This document shows positions 22,931-34,016 of a stretch of 64,000 bases of DNA, piece by piece. Source of the stretch: Cymodocea nodosa. Its lineage: Eukaryota; Streptophyta; Magnoliopsida; Alismatales; Cymodoceaceae. Within the stretch, counting starts at the first letter, position 1. Every line of letters starts with the position of its first letter. Below the pieces are notes generated by a model. That model had not been told where the DNA came from, made no database searches, and saw only the letters and a list, made by a program, of their open reading frames with translations. Location: assembly GCA_036874045.1 (NCBI GenBank), contig CM072341.1:6770501-6834500 (forward strand), written 5' to 3'. The position numbers were made by a program, and so were the translations under genes.

Positions 22931-24594
22931 TGTTGAGTATTTTGTTTTGATGATGTGTGCTGAATGAAAATAATAATATTTGCTCAATTACTATTGCTTG
23001 TGAAAAGAAATTAAAATCATCAGTTAATATAGAAAAAGCTTACTAATATAAATACTTGTCTGTATTGGATCTAAAGTTAATAAATAGTCATTTCATTGCA
23101 TTAATTTCTCATTTAACTAAACGTTAAGTTAACGTATGTTTTTATTGAAAAGCATGATATGTTTTAAAGTTATATCTTCTATATCATGAATAGTGCACGT
23201 TTAGACAACTTGTTAAGTTAGTGTGTAAAAGAAGAGATGAACTCGTTAAGTTAGTGTTATACACGTGGTGAAATTATAAATTACGAATGTTGTATTGTAT
23301 CATGTGAGGTGCACATGTTTAACTCGTTAAGTTAGCATATCTAAACGCGTTGAGTTGTTATATTGAACACTAAGGCAACGCGTTAGGTTAGCGTTATAAA
23401 CTTAAGTTGTTATTTTTGCACGTGGTAAAATTCTTATTATAAAAACATTTGTTTATTACTGAATCGGTGAGTTAAAGTTTTTCAGAGACTTTCAGTCGTA
23501 ACTATCTAAAAGGTAACTTAAGTCATGTTTTCAAGTCTTGACACGTGTCTCACTAGTTTTATGGTAAAAAGAGTTTTTTGGAGACTTACAATCGTAACTA
23601 TCCGAAACTTAAACTATTTTCGGTGAGTTATCGTTTAACCTTCCGAAAGAAAGGATAAGCTGGTTTGTTGAGTTAGCGTAACACCACGGACTTAGTTCGT
23701 TGAGTTAGCTACAGTACTTGTCACGTGAAATGGCACATGAGGAACTCATTAAGTTAGAAGTGTTAAGTTATATATATATATACTTGTGTTACTCGTTTAG
23801 TTAATATTAAAGTAACAACTTCTTATTACGCTTGATGAAAGATTTTAGACGTGAAAGTTTATTTTCCAGAAAATTTTTCAGAGATCTAGGACTGATGATT
23901 AAAGAAAATTCAAAATATAAACATGGGTCAGAATGTGTGTGTTTCGATGAAGGAAAAAGAAAAGACGTGGAGAAGTGGAAAACTGGTAGTGGTTAAACGT
24001 GAAGGATATGCATGAAATGAAGATACAGTATAAAAGGCATAGAGTTCTCGTTGATCAAATTATCCTTGCACACAAAAAGAAAAATCTTTTCAAGGATCAA
24101 ACAATCCCTGCACACCAAAAGAAAAATCTTTTTTAGGGATCAAAAACACCTCTTTGGTAAAATCTCTCAAGTGGAAGAAAATTCAGTGAAGCAGAAAAAG
24201 GTATTATTTATGTCACTGAAGATTTAAAACATCAGAAGAAAGCAAATTCGGTGAAGCAAAGAAAGACAAGATATTCGTCGTTGAAGAATTGCTGAAGAAG
24301 AAAAAGAAGAAGAAGAAAGATCTCAAATAGGGAGAGATGTTTTAAATTCTGCAAATTAGTTTTCTCTATTTGTAGTTATGAAATTGTTTAGATGATACAT
24401 GGTATCGAGATATAATTGCATCTACAATTTCTGAGGAGAATTGAATTGTATATTGTAATTGAAACCTTGAATAAAAATGATTTTATGAAAACAATGTCTC
24501 GACTTGTTTTTGAGATTTAAAGTTTCAATTATATTTCAGAAAATATTAAAGATACACAATTCACCCCCCTCTTGTGTAGCCATACGATCCTATA
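22931..24594 (+). mobile_element. Element C LTR (between C1 and C2)
   Basis: Begins TGTTGAGTATTTTG and ends near CGATCCTATA. It matches 27414-29027 except for a block near 23460-23660, where array words of the other type are present. TATAAAAG lies at 24029-24036. A duplicated leader unit of about 45 bp (CCTTGCACAC / CCCTGCACACC) follows at 24050-24140. Confidence 0.8.
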
Positions 24595-25165
24595 GATATA
24601 CTAAAGCATTTAAATTCAACACGTGCATAAATTTAACTATCTGATGCCTAAATGCATTTCGGATACTTACAAATAACTCACCGATATATAACTTAAGTAA
24701 ATCTACCAAATCTCGACACGTATCATCAGCAATTTAATAATAAAAGAAACATTTCGGAGAGTTGCAGGTCTAACTATCCGATGCTCAGATGCATTTCGGA
24801 TAGTTATAGATAACTCACCGAAAGTTCACTTAAGACATGCATTATAGTTTCGACACGTGTACTTCAAGAAATAATAAACTATTCTTTGAAAACGTAACTG
24901 TTCGGCAGTTTAAACATAACTATCCGATACATGTTTGGTATGTTAAACATAACTGTCTAAAATATCAGAAAATTTAGATAGTTAAGAATTTCACAGCCTA
25001 CAACTTACCGACAGTTCAAAAATGTACTAAATTAACATTAATTCCTCAAAATTAAGCAGATTCTTTAATTAAAGCTTATAACAATGCAATTATAACATAA
25101 TGGCTTAATTCTCATATGATAAGCTAAATATTATGCAATTAACCATCATTTAACCGTTAATAATA
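24595..25165 (-). mobile_element. Reverse-oriented fragment of a B-type LTR
   Basis: The reverse complement matches the first 450-570 bp of the B-type LTRs, best the solo LTR near 40185-40645 (shared GTGTTGAATTTAAATGCTTT). It stops a few bases short of the LTR terminus, at the junction with C2 internal sequence. Confidence 0.75.
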
Positions 25166-26917
25166 TAAAACTTTTATGGAGCAATTTGAAAAGAAAACAA
25201 CAATACTTGAAAAGGAGAAACAAAAATATTATAGAAGAAGGAAAGTCAGAAAAATTATGTCTAAGGAAATAAAGTCTATTGAAAAAGGAAAATCAGATGA
25301 AAATTTATTTCCAAAGGACAATGTATGTCTAGACATTGTACCTTATTGTGCATTTGATAAACTCATCAGTTCCGAACACACTGAAACTGATGAAGATAAT
25401 GAGACTTTATTTTCCCTTGCTAAAAAACTTGAGAAGAAATCCAAGTCAAATATGAGCTCAAGTTTTTCTATTAGTACAAGTCCTAATGATGCAAAAATTG
25501 ACAAATCAGAGCATCAGGCACCGACATTGAACAAGTTATTGCAGATATAATTGACAATGTTGAGGTAGTAACTAGTTCAAAGGCTGAATTGTCTGGAGTA
25601 GCAGATATTGAAAATGTTAAGACTCCAGAAAAGCTAAAAGTTAACCAGCCTTCTACAGAATCTATAAAAGCAGAGTCTGAGAATTCACAGCATGAATCAA
25701 TGGAAATATCTGTTGAACAAAATAAACAATTACAGACAGATACACCAGTTGTAGAATTTATGGAAAAATTGTACTCTGAACATTCTATAGAGACTGAACA
25801 GATGAATGTTGCACATATTGACAATGTTCCTAACACTATTGAAGCTGAAGAATCAAGCTTACCTGAGCAGCTTCAAGATAATATTTTGGAAGAGGAACAA
25901 CATGACATTCATTTTGAAGAAGAGGTTCCTGAAGATGAATTAAACTCTGAATCACGGCTTCAGGTATCACCTTCTTTGTGTACAATATTAAAAATTCAAG
26001 GTAATGCAATTCATTTTAGATCTGAAGAAGCATTGCAAAAATACAATAATCTGATTACATGTCAGATTCTGCATGCTCGTCCAATAAAATTCAAAAATTT
26101 GATGGAAATAAGAGATCTGTTTGAGTTTCAAGGCCTCATTAAATTCTTGTCAGTAGAAACAAAATGGAAGCAATACATAGAGCTTATTACAGCTTTTTAT
26201 AGCAATTTGGTCAAGAATGGAAATTTTCTGAAAACTCAAATAAATGAACAGGAGTTTATATTGTCTCTTGAGTTAATATTTGAAGTTTTAGGATTAAAGA
26301 ATGAAGGTGTTGTTGTTACCAACAGATTTAACATAATAAGACAATTGGAATGGAACATTCAGTCTTTATCAAAAATTCCAGATGTATATTCTGAAATGAG
26401 ATTAATGGAACATCTGAATGCAGAGGCAAGGTTTATTACAAATATATTGCATGCAAATTTTTTTCAGAGAGTTGGACACAATATGGAAGTCAGCAAAAAT
26501 TGTTTATATGCAACTTATAGCTTGCTGAATAGAATTCAAATCAATTGGTTTGATGTTTTTACTTCTCAACTACAGCATATGAGTTCAAAGTTATTTTATG
26601 GTGATGCTCTATGTAGACTCATTGCAAGCCAATTGAATTTATCCGACTGGCCCTCTGAAACTAAAGGCATGAGAGCATTTAGTGTCGAAGATTTGCAAAA
26701 ATTCCAGGCCATGCATAAACCTCAACGACAACAACAACAACAACCTGATACAGACCATATACAACAACAACAACAAAGTTATTCAATTCAAGCAGAACAG
26801 CAAACCCAACTACCTCCTAACTTAGATGTAGTGCTTAACGACATCAGAAATGATATTAGGCATCTAGGAGATAAAATATGTAATGCTATAAGTGATATAC
26901 TTAGGAGGGGTCGATAA
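25166..26917 (+). mobile_element. Element C2 ORF region; a 442-codon stretch is open
   Basis: Matches C1 from 20693 on. The stretch 25589-26917 is open for 442 codons. It holds an acidic lead-in, the conserved core (DLFEFQGLIKFLSVETKWKQ, EVLGLKNEGVVVTNRFNI, RIQINWFDVFTSQL, WPSETKGMRAFSVEDLQKF), a polyglutamine tail (QRQQQQQP) and a C-terminal segment with IRHLGDKICNAISDILRR. The core resembles the putative plant transposon protein domain. The start of this copy is not preserved, because the reverse LTR fragment lies in its place. The activity of this family is not known to me. Confidence 0.65.
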
Positions 26918-27413
26918 CTGTTTTTGTTTGTTTCTAAATACAAAATGTAATGTTTGTATTACTTGTTTGATTCATTGAACAATACATTTTTCTGTAAATG
27001 TGTTCAATTATTATTCTTGTTTACAGAAATCGTTGTTGTAATTCTCTTATATGTATATATACATTCTCAGTAATTATCTGTTTGATTAATGACAAAAAGG
27101 GGGAGAAATATTATAAAAAGATGATTATGATCTTAATTGCATATATATATTATAAAAGGAGATGCTATTTAAATGGTTATTGTAATCTGACAAATGATAA
27201 TTAGAAAACTGATACTTATATAATTATTGACATCTGAGAGTTTTAGTTCTAAGAGGTAAAATTTACACAAACAATAGAAATAAGCTTAAGTGAACTTAAG
27301 TCAACAAACAAGTTTGTTGAATTAAAAGTTAACCCAACGAAGGTGCTTTGTTGAGTTAAACATATTTCATAATTGATTTAATATGGTTTTGTCATCATCA
27401 AAAAGGGGGAGAT
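26918..27413 (+). other. Element C2 3' untranslated region and polypurine tracts
   Basis: Nearly the same as 22442-22930, with GACAAAAAGGGGGAG near 27092 and the terminal tract before the LTR at 27414. Confidence 0.65.
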
Positions 27414-29027
27414 TGTTGAGTATTTTTGTTTTGATGATGTGTGCTGAATGAAAATAATCATATTTCCTCAATTACTATTGCTTGTGAAAAGAAATTAAAA
27501 TCATCAATTAATACAGAAAAAAGCTTACTAATATAAATACTTGTCTGTATTGGATCTGAAGTTAATAACTAGTCGTTTCGTTGCATTAATTTCTCATTTA
27601 GCTAAACGTTAAATTAACATGTGTTTTTATTGAAAAGTATGATATGTTTTAATGTTATATCTTTTGTATCATGAACAGTGCACGTTTAGACAACTCGTTA
27701 AGTTAGAGTTTTGTTTGTATAGAGGTCACGTGAGAACTCGTTAAGTTAGAGGCTTAAAGGTTAAAATAGGTCACGTGATAACTCGTTAAGTTAGTGAGTA
27801 AAAGAAGAGACAAACTCGTTAAGTTAGTGTTATACACGTGGTGAAATTATAAGTTACGAATGTTGTATTGTATCACGTGAGGTGCACATGTTTAACTCGT
27901 TAAGTTAACATAACTAAACGCGTTGAGTTGCTATATTGAATACTAAGGCAACGCGTTAGGTTAGCGTTATAAACTTAAGTTGTTATTTTTGCATGTGGTA
28001 AAATTCTTATTATAAAAACATTTGTTTATTACTGGTTCGTTGAGTTATTATAACACAACGTAAATGGTTCGTTGAGTTATCATAACACAACGGAGATGGT
28101 TCGTTGAGATAGCATAACACCATGGACTTAGTTCGTTGAGTTAGCTATAGTACTTGTCACGTGAAATGGCACATGAGGAACTCGTTAAGTTAGAAACGTT
28201 AAGTTATATATATATTTGTGTTACTCGTTTAGTTAACATTAAAATAACGACTTCTTATTACACTGATGAAAAACTTTTGGACAAGAAAGTTTATTTTGCA
28301 GGAAATTTTTCAGAGATCCAAGACTGATGATTAAAGGAAATTTGAAATATAAACGTGGGTTAGAACGTGTATGTTTCGATGAAGGAAAAAGAAAAGACGT
28401 GGAGAAGTGGAAGACTGGTAGTGGTTAAACATGAAGGATATGCATGAAATGAAGATATAGTATAAAAGGCATAGAATTCTCGTTGATCAATTTATCCTTG
28501 CACACAAAATGAAAAATCTTTTCAAGGATCAAACCATCCCTGCACACCAAAAGAAAAATCTTTTTTAGGGATCAAAAACACCTTCTCGGGGAAAATCTCT
28601 CAAGTGTAAGAAAGTTCAGTGAAGCATAAAAAGGTAAGATTTTCGTCACTGAAGATTTGAAGTATCAGAAGAAAGCAAATTCGGTGAAGCATGAAAAGAC
28701 AAGATATTCGTCACTGAAGAATTGCTGAAGAAGAAAAAGAAGAAGAAGAAAGATCTCAAACAGGGAGAAAAGTTTTAAATTCCGTAAATTAGTTTTCTCT
28801 GTTTGTAGTTATGAAATTGTTTAGATGATACATGGTATCGAAATATAACTGCATCTACAATTTCTGAGGAGAATTGAATTGTATATTGTAATTGAAATCT
28901 TGAATAAAAATGATTTTATGAAAACAATGTCTCGACTTGTTTTTCATTTTTAAAGTTTCAATTATATTTCAGAAAATATTAAAAATACACAATTCACCCC
29001 CCTCTTGTGTAGCCATACGATCCTACA
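27414..29027 (+). mobile_element. Element C2 3' LTR
   Basis: Begins TGTTGAGTATTTTTG and ends ACGATCCTACA. It is rich in CGTTAAGTTA, CGTTGAGTTA and CACGTGA words. TATAAAAG lies at 28461-28468, followed by the duplicated leader unit. It differs from 22931-24594 by substitutions and by block exchanges in the array. Confidence 0.85.
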
Positions 29028-29269
29028 AACTTAATATAACAATTGAAAATGTAAAATAAAGTTTAAATAACATGTTTGATATGTATGTTACAAAATATGG
29101 AACACAACAATAAACACAAAGTATACCTTATTTTTCATAACCATCATCAACATTTGATTATATTGTATTTTTTAATGATTGTAGTGATTTTAGCATAACA
29201 AATAGGTAAGAATTAATTAATTTAAATAATACTAATCATAGCTATTTAATAAAAGATAATGGTAATTTT

Positions 29270-29520
29270 CTAAATTTTGATGTAATAAATTAGTGAAAAA
29301 CACAAAAAAAACCCATTTCTTATTTTATCATTAATAGCTAAAGATTTACTAACAATTCTAACTTTTTCTATAGCATGTGAATATACATTTAGTAGTAGTG
29401 GTAACATATTAGACGATAGAAAAGTAAGATTAAAAGATGATATTTTAAAAGCATTAATGTATGTTAAAAATTGAGAGTTTGCTTGTGTTCATAGACAACA
29501 ACAATAAGATGACTTTACAA
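29270..29520 (+). pseudogene. hAT transposase dimerisation domain relic
   Basis: One frame reads IAKDLLTILTFSIACEYTFS, then SSGNILDDRKVRLKDD, then LKALMYVKN, an in-frame stop, and EFAC. This follows the hAT C-terminal dimerisation signature (A-RDLLTIP-STVASE-FS-GGR-LD-R--L----EALI---DW). In intact elements this domain mediates oligomerisation of the transposase. Here it carries stops and has no intact N-terminal part in the window, so it is a dead relic. Confidence 0.7.
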
Positions 29521-29849
29521 ATGAATTTGTAAATTTAAATATTTAAATATAATTATGTACATTAAATGTAAAAATATTTGATGCAAAATAATATATTTTT
29601 AATTTCAATTCAAAAATAAAATAATTATTTTAATTTTATGTTTATGACTTGTATTTGAATGTGTTGATGGATCATGGATAATGAATCATGAATTATGAGT
29701 TGATGATGTCTGGATATTGATGTTAATGTGATGAATCATGATGACTTATGTTTGATGAATGATATTTTGTTACCTAACATTGTATTTTTTTTATTATAAA
29801 ATAAAATATATATATAAAAAAAATAAATAAATAACTTCAACTTCAATTC

Positions 29850-30330
29850 GATTCAACAAGTGACAACTAACCAAAGCTTAAAACAAAATTAAAAAACTTC
29901 AATCGGACCAACTCTAACTAATAATTAAAACAAAATTAAATAAAAAAACTTCAATTAGATTAAAGATTTCGATCGGATTGAAGCTTAAAAGTTCAAAAAA
30001 AATAAAAAACTTTGGTTGGAGTTTCAATCTAACCAATGATTAAAACAAAATTTAAAAACTTAAATCAGACCAAAGCACAACTTTAATTTGATCGATGATT
30101 AAAAAAAATTAAAAAACTTTGATCAAAGCTAAAGCTTAAAAGTTAAAAAAATAAAAAACTTTAGCTTCAATTCAACCGATGATTAAAACAAAATTAAAAA
30201 ACTTTAATTAGTTTGAAGTTGTGCTTTCCTATCAAAGCTTAAAAGTTAAAATAAAATTTAAAAACTTCAATCTAGTCGATGATTGAAACAAAATTTAAAA
30301 AAGTAACTGAAGGTTTAAAAAAAGTTTTAA
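29850..30330 (+). repeat. Degenerate A-rich tandem repeats (about 50-60 bp unit)
   Basis: Repeated words GATTAAAACAAAATTAAAAA followed by ACTTCAATC or ACTTTGATC with a CGATGATT joint. Eight or so diverged units lie within the hAT relic. Confidence 0.65.
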
Positions 30331-30497
30331 AAAAAATAAAAAACTTTAAAAAGCAAGACCTATAAGTCGGCCAGCGGTGGCCCATAGGTTAGCTTGAGTT
30401 AGGTCGTTCTAAAAAAAATTTGAGTTGTTTTGGACTAACCCAACCTAGCCTGTAGTTTGAAAGGGCTAACATTGGCCTAATCTATTGACATCTCTAC

Positions 30498-31494
30498 ATT
30501 CGAGAGAACATTTCTCAAGTTTCTCAAAGAGAAGGTTGAAAATCCCAAGAATCCCTCCTCTTTTACCAAAGAAAGTTTAACTTTAACTTTTCCATGATTT
30601 CATCTAACACAAACACGTTCTTTATTTTTTAGACTTTCTTTTTCCTCGTTTCCTGAAATTTTTTCACACAAACCTCATTGAAATAATCTAAAGAAGTAAA
30701 ATAAACTTCAGCTGAAGAATTAAAGCAATCCTACGAAATAATATACCAGTTTGGAGTTGCCACTTCTGAGAAAAGTCAAAGGAAAGGGTGAATTCTCAGG
30801 AGTTGTCTTTTCATTGTAAGAAAGAGTGGTCAAGATATCGAGCTCGAAAATGGAAAGAATGGTAACTGAATTAGGGGATTTATATAATTTATTTTATTAA
30901 AAAAAACTTATTTATAATTGTCATTAATGTTAATAACAGCAAGGGAATTTCGGGAACTATTCGAGTAATCCTTATAATTTCAATGAATACACACGACAAA
31001 AACAGGTAATTTCCCGGTATGGAAATGTGAAGCATTTGAGGGAAATAGACGGTTTTAACCATAAAAATTCAGGGGATTCGTTCCGGACGATCTTCTCCTT
31101 CGAGAAGCTATTTTTAGGGATGAAATTAAAACTGGTGGAAGGATTGAACTTTTCTTCGATAATTTAATGATTCCCATTGGGGGTTAAAATCGAATTCGTT
31201 TTCATAAGTGGAGGGTGTTTTCCAGGTAAAATTTGAAGGAAAACTACCTCTTAATAATAGGTTCGAATAATCAACCGTAAAATAATCAACATCCCAAGTA
31301 TGAATCTTAGAACCGAGAAGGACTACAAGGGATTACCAAAACATTGTTCCAAGGGAGAGAATCGATTGATTTTTGACATCTTCAAAAGACCGATTGATTT
31401 CTTTTTAAGGGAAGAAGGGGAATTGCCGGGGCTTTTATCACCTTCCTACTTCTTGAGAGAAAAAGTTGAAGAAGCGTGGAGATTACTAAATTTT
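30498..31494. other. Intergenic DNA
   Basis: I see no gene, RNA or element signature. A plus-strand ORF at 31300-31518 has no family resemblance and is judged chance. Confidence 0.5.
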
Positions 31495-31504
31495 TTTATT
31501 TATT
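31495..31504 (-). terminator. Possible polyadenylation signal of the LIM gene
   Basis: TTTATTTATT reads AATAAATAAA on the minus strand, about 250 bp beyond the LIM stop codon. Confidence 0.4.
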
Positions 31505-31751
31505 TAAATCAATGTTGAATTTTTAGAGCTACCACCACCACCGCCATAGTACATACAGATGAATAACCAATAATTATTGAATTTGTCATTGATGAACTCA
31601 GATTCAGTACAACTTAACTTCTCTTCTCTTCCAATCACATATTTAATTTCACCGTCGGACGAAAGTGATATGAACTTGTAGCAAGAGGCAGGCATGGATG
31701 GGCCACGAAGGAGCAAACCAAACTACCAAAAAATAGAGAAACGTGGCTTTT

Positions 31752-33114
31752 TCAGGTGTCGATTGATCCCTCGATATTTACGACGGATGGCTGCTCCGCC
31801 GCGTGCTCGGGCTCGGCCGGCGGCCCGTCGTTCTTCTTGGTGGACGCCAACTCGAGGAGGTGGTTGTAGCTTCCCTTCTCCTTGAAAAGCTGAGCGAAGT
31901 GGTGCTTGCAGTAGAGTATCCCATCAATTGCAGCGAAGGATGATGTGGTCAGCGGACATCCTCCATGGGAACACCTGAAGCAAGACTTGTGGTATGCTTC
32001 TCCTTCCACTGTCAACTGCATAAACCACCAGAATATACATATACATATATATCAGAATGATTTATAAGTGCTTCATTTAATTTCTCCAATATTTAAAAAA
32101 AAAGAAAAAACCATCTCTACTTTTGAATGCATCAAATTAAGATGACGATTACCTTCTCCAATGGATACGCTGTTTTATTGCAGGCAGCGCATTTGTCTTG
32201 GGTTCCACTGAACATGGATGAAACTCTGCTTGGAGCCTTGGACTGCAGTTTTAGAGATCATGCCCAATAAAAAGAAATGCTAGAAGTTAGCAACAACGAA
32301 GAAGAGCCTTAAATCAATATAGATCATAGACAGACAATTAACGTACTGGAAGATATTAGCAACATGGATTAGCATTATTAAAATTAATTTGTTTCGGTAT
32401 AGCTGGTAGAGAAGATGAAAGGTAAAGAATGGAATTTACCAGTTCCCTCTCCCCGGCCTTTGGAGCTGAAATATATGAACAACGGCAAACCGTTAATTAG
32501 GAAATCAAATGAATAATGTCCGTAATCTAATACTTAGATAACATTAATTCCTCAATTAAATTATAATATTTGTAAGGTTTAAAATAATTTCATCTCTTTT
32601 TGTGACATCACTTAGTTATTAATTAATTAACTAAATACAAAATTAAAATCTTTAAACGATGAAATTGATTATGGTTAAAAGATAAATGTGTGAACTTAAT
32701 CTTTTTTTCTTTTAATTTCTTTACGTACGTATTTGAAGCTTTTTGGTGAAGGTGCCAGTCTCCTTGAAGAGTTGCTCATAGTGTGGCTTGCAGTAGAGTA
32801 CTCCGTCCATGGACGAGTAGTTGCACATCTGATACATATGGAATCAATTGGAAGTCACGGGGTCAACTCATGATTTGATCAACCATAGACGTTTCATAAA
32901 ATGCTAGCTAGTGTACTTGCATACATAAGTGTGCCGTGCAACATTTTCCAAAGGATGGAAAAATTAAGGCATGACGTACCGCCAAAGTTCCATGGCAGTG
33001 GCTGCACTTGAAGCAAGTCTTGTGGAACGGGTTGCCATCGATGGACAAGACGTCGACGACGTAGACGGTTTTGTCGCAAGCCTTGCACTTGTCCACGGTC
33101 CCGCTGAAAGACAT
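31752..33114 (-). CDS. Two-LIM-domain actin-binding protein, PLIM2-like
   Basis: Five exons on the minus strand: 32980-33114, 32729-32828, 32440-32465, 32153-32242 and 31752-32015. All borders are GT-AG and the phases agree, giving 204 residues, the usual length of plant LIM proteins. LIM1 uses C10, C13, H31, C34, C37, C40, C58 and H61. LIM2 uses C105, C108, H126, C129, C132, C137, C153 and H156. The N terminus MSFSGTVDKCKACDKTVYVV and the text GGCPLTTSS in LIM2 are closest, from memory, to the pollen-type PLIM2 group rather than WLIM1. Plant LIM proteins of this class bind and bundle actin filaments, and PLIM2 members act in pollen tubes. The C-terminal tail is acidic (PPAEPEHAAEQPS). The 26-bp third exon is easily missed by gene finders. 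The start is the ATG at 33114. The gene looks intact. Confidence 0.92.
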
Positions 33115-33122
33115 GTTCCACA

Positions 33123-33146
33123 CCTCCTCCTCCTCCTCCTCCTCCT
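33123..33146. repeat. (CCT)n microsatellite in the LIM 5' leader
   Basis: Eight CCT units ending 9 bp upstream of the LIM start codon, read as (AGG)n in the transcript. Purine-rich leaders of this kind are common in plant genes. Confidence 0.9.
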
Positions 33147-33760
33147 TAACCCTCAAGGTCTCAATTAAACACGTATGGATTTAAGGGACTGCTGGATGAG
33201 GACAGGAGTTGGTGGAGGACGCCCCCTTGCAATAGAAGGGTGAGGTGAATTAAAAGGTGAGTCCATGGGGATGGGTGAGAGCTACATTTGGAAAATGGAG
33301 ATGGGTGATCCTTGGTGAGGGAGATCAGGGCTCTCCTGGCCAACCGAAATGAGTGGTCTGCAAGCTTCGTTAACCGTACAAGGCAATGTGAGAGGATTAA
33401 TGATCGGCCAGAGAAATTAATGGCGGATCCAACGATGAAACGTGCACCATTCTAGCTACTTCCAACGGAGAAGTCCCTCCCTTATTCTTCGGAAGACCAG
33501 ACACACAGAAGGACCCTAAAATAAACCATCTTCATGAAAACATCTCACTTTAAAATAAAAAATAAAAAACAGACACACAAAAGGAAATGTTTAGATATAA
33601 ATAGCTTTCTTCAGCATTCCTCAAGGCATGCTAAAGCCCAATTGACTTCTTTATTACTCATGCAACAACCAAATAGTCATTAAAGCGGTAACCAAAAGTG
33701 TACAATGTAGTTAATTTTTTCTCATCTTCAAGGACGAAAATCTTAAATTTAAATATACAG
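33147..33760 (-). promoter_or_regulatory. Upstream region of the LIM gene
   Basis: Presumed promoter and leader. No ORF of interest. A TATTTATA-like word near 33597 (minus) is too far from the ATG to be called the TATA box with confidence. Confidence 0.3.
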
Positions 33761-34016
33761 AATATTGCAAATGTTGACACCACCGGTAGATTGTCGGTTG
33801 TCGATGGGCGTCCATTAAATGATCTACATTCTCACTTTTAAATAAAATTAACGATGTGGAGTTTTCTAAACTTAAATGAAATCGCTCGAATATTGCAAAT
33901 GTAGACACCACCGGTAGATTGTCGGTTGTTGATAGGCGTCCATTAAATGATCTACATTCTCACTTTTAAATAAAATTAACAACGTGGAGTTCTCTGAACT
34001 TAAACCGCACGACCGT
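33761..34016. repeat. Direct tandem duplication, about 128 bp
   Basis: Units start at AATATTGCAAATG (33761 and 33889). They share GACACCACCGGTAGATTGTC and CATTAAATGATCTACATTC, with a handful of substitutions. Confidence 0.85.

Larger units (their letters stand above)
29028..30497 (+). mobile_element. Decayed hAT DNA transposon, right part
   Basis: A degenerate transposase C terminus (29270-29520) is followed by A-rich degenerate repeats and a right end reading CCTAATCTATTGACATCTCT. Read in reverse, that end is AGAGATGTCAATAG, like plant hAT termini. The left end was not found and may lie beyond the LTR-element nest. The 8-bp target duplication cannot be checked. Confidence 0.55.

Noticed and set aside
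31300-31518. Plus-strand ORF near the LIM 3' end
   Set aside because: No recognisable domain, no splice or promoter signs, and typical length for a chance ORF.
33115-33156. Upstream in-frame extension of the LIM protein (glutamate-rich)
   Set aside because: The extension comes from the (AGG)n leader and would need a TTG start. The ATG at 33114 gives the standard MSFSGT start of the family.
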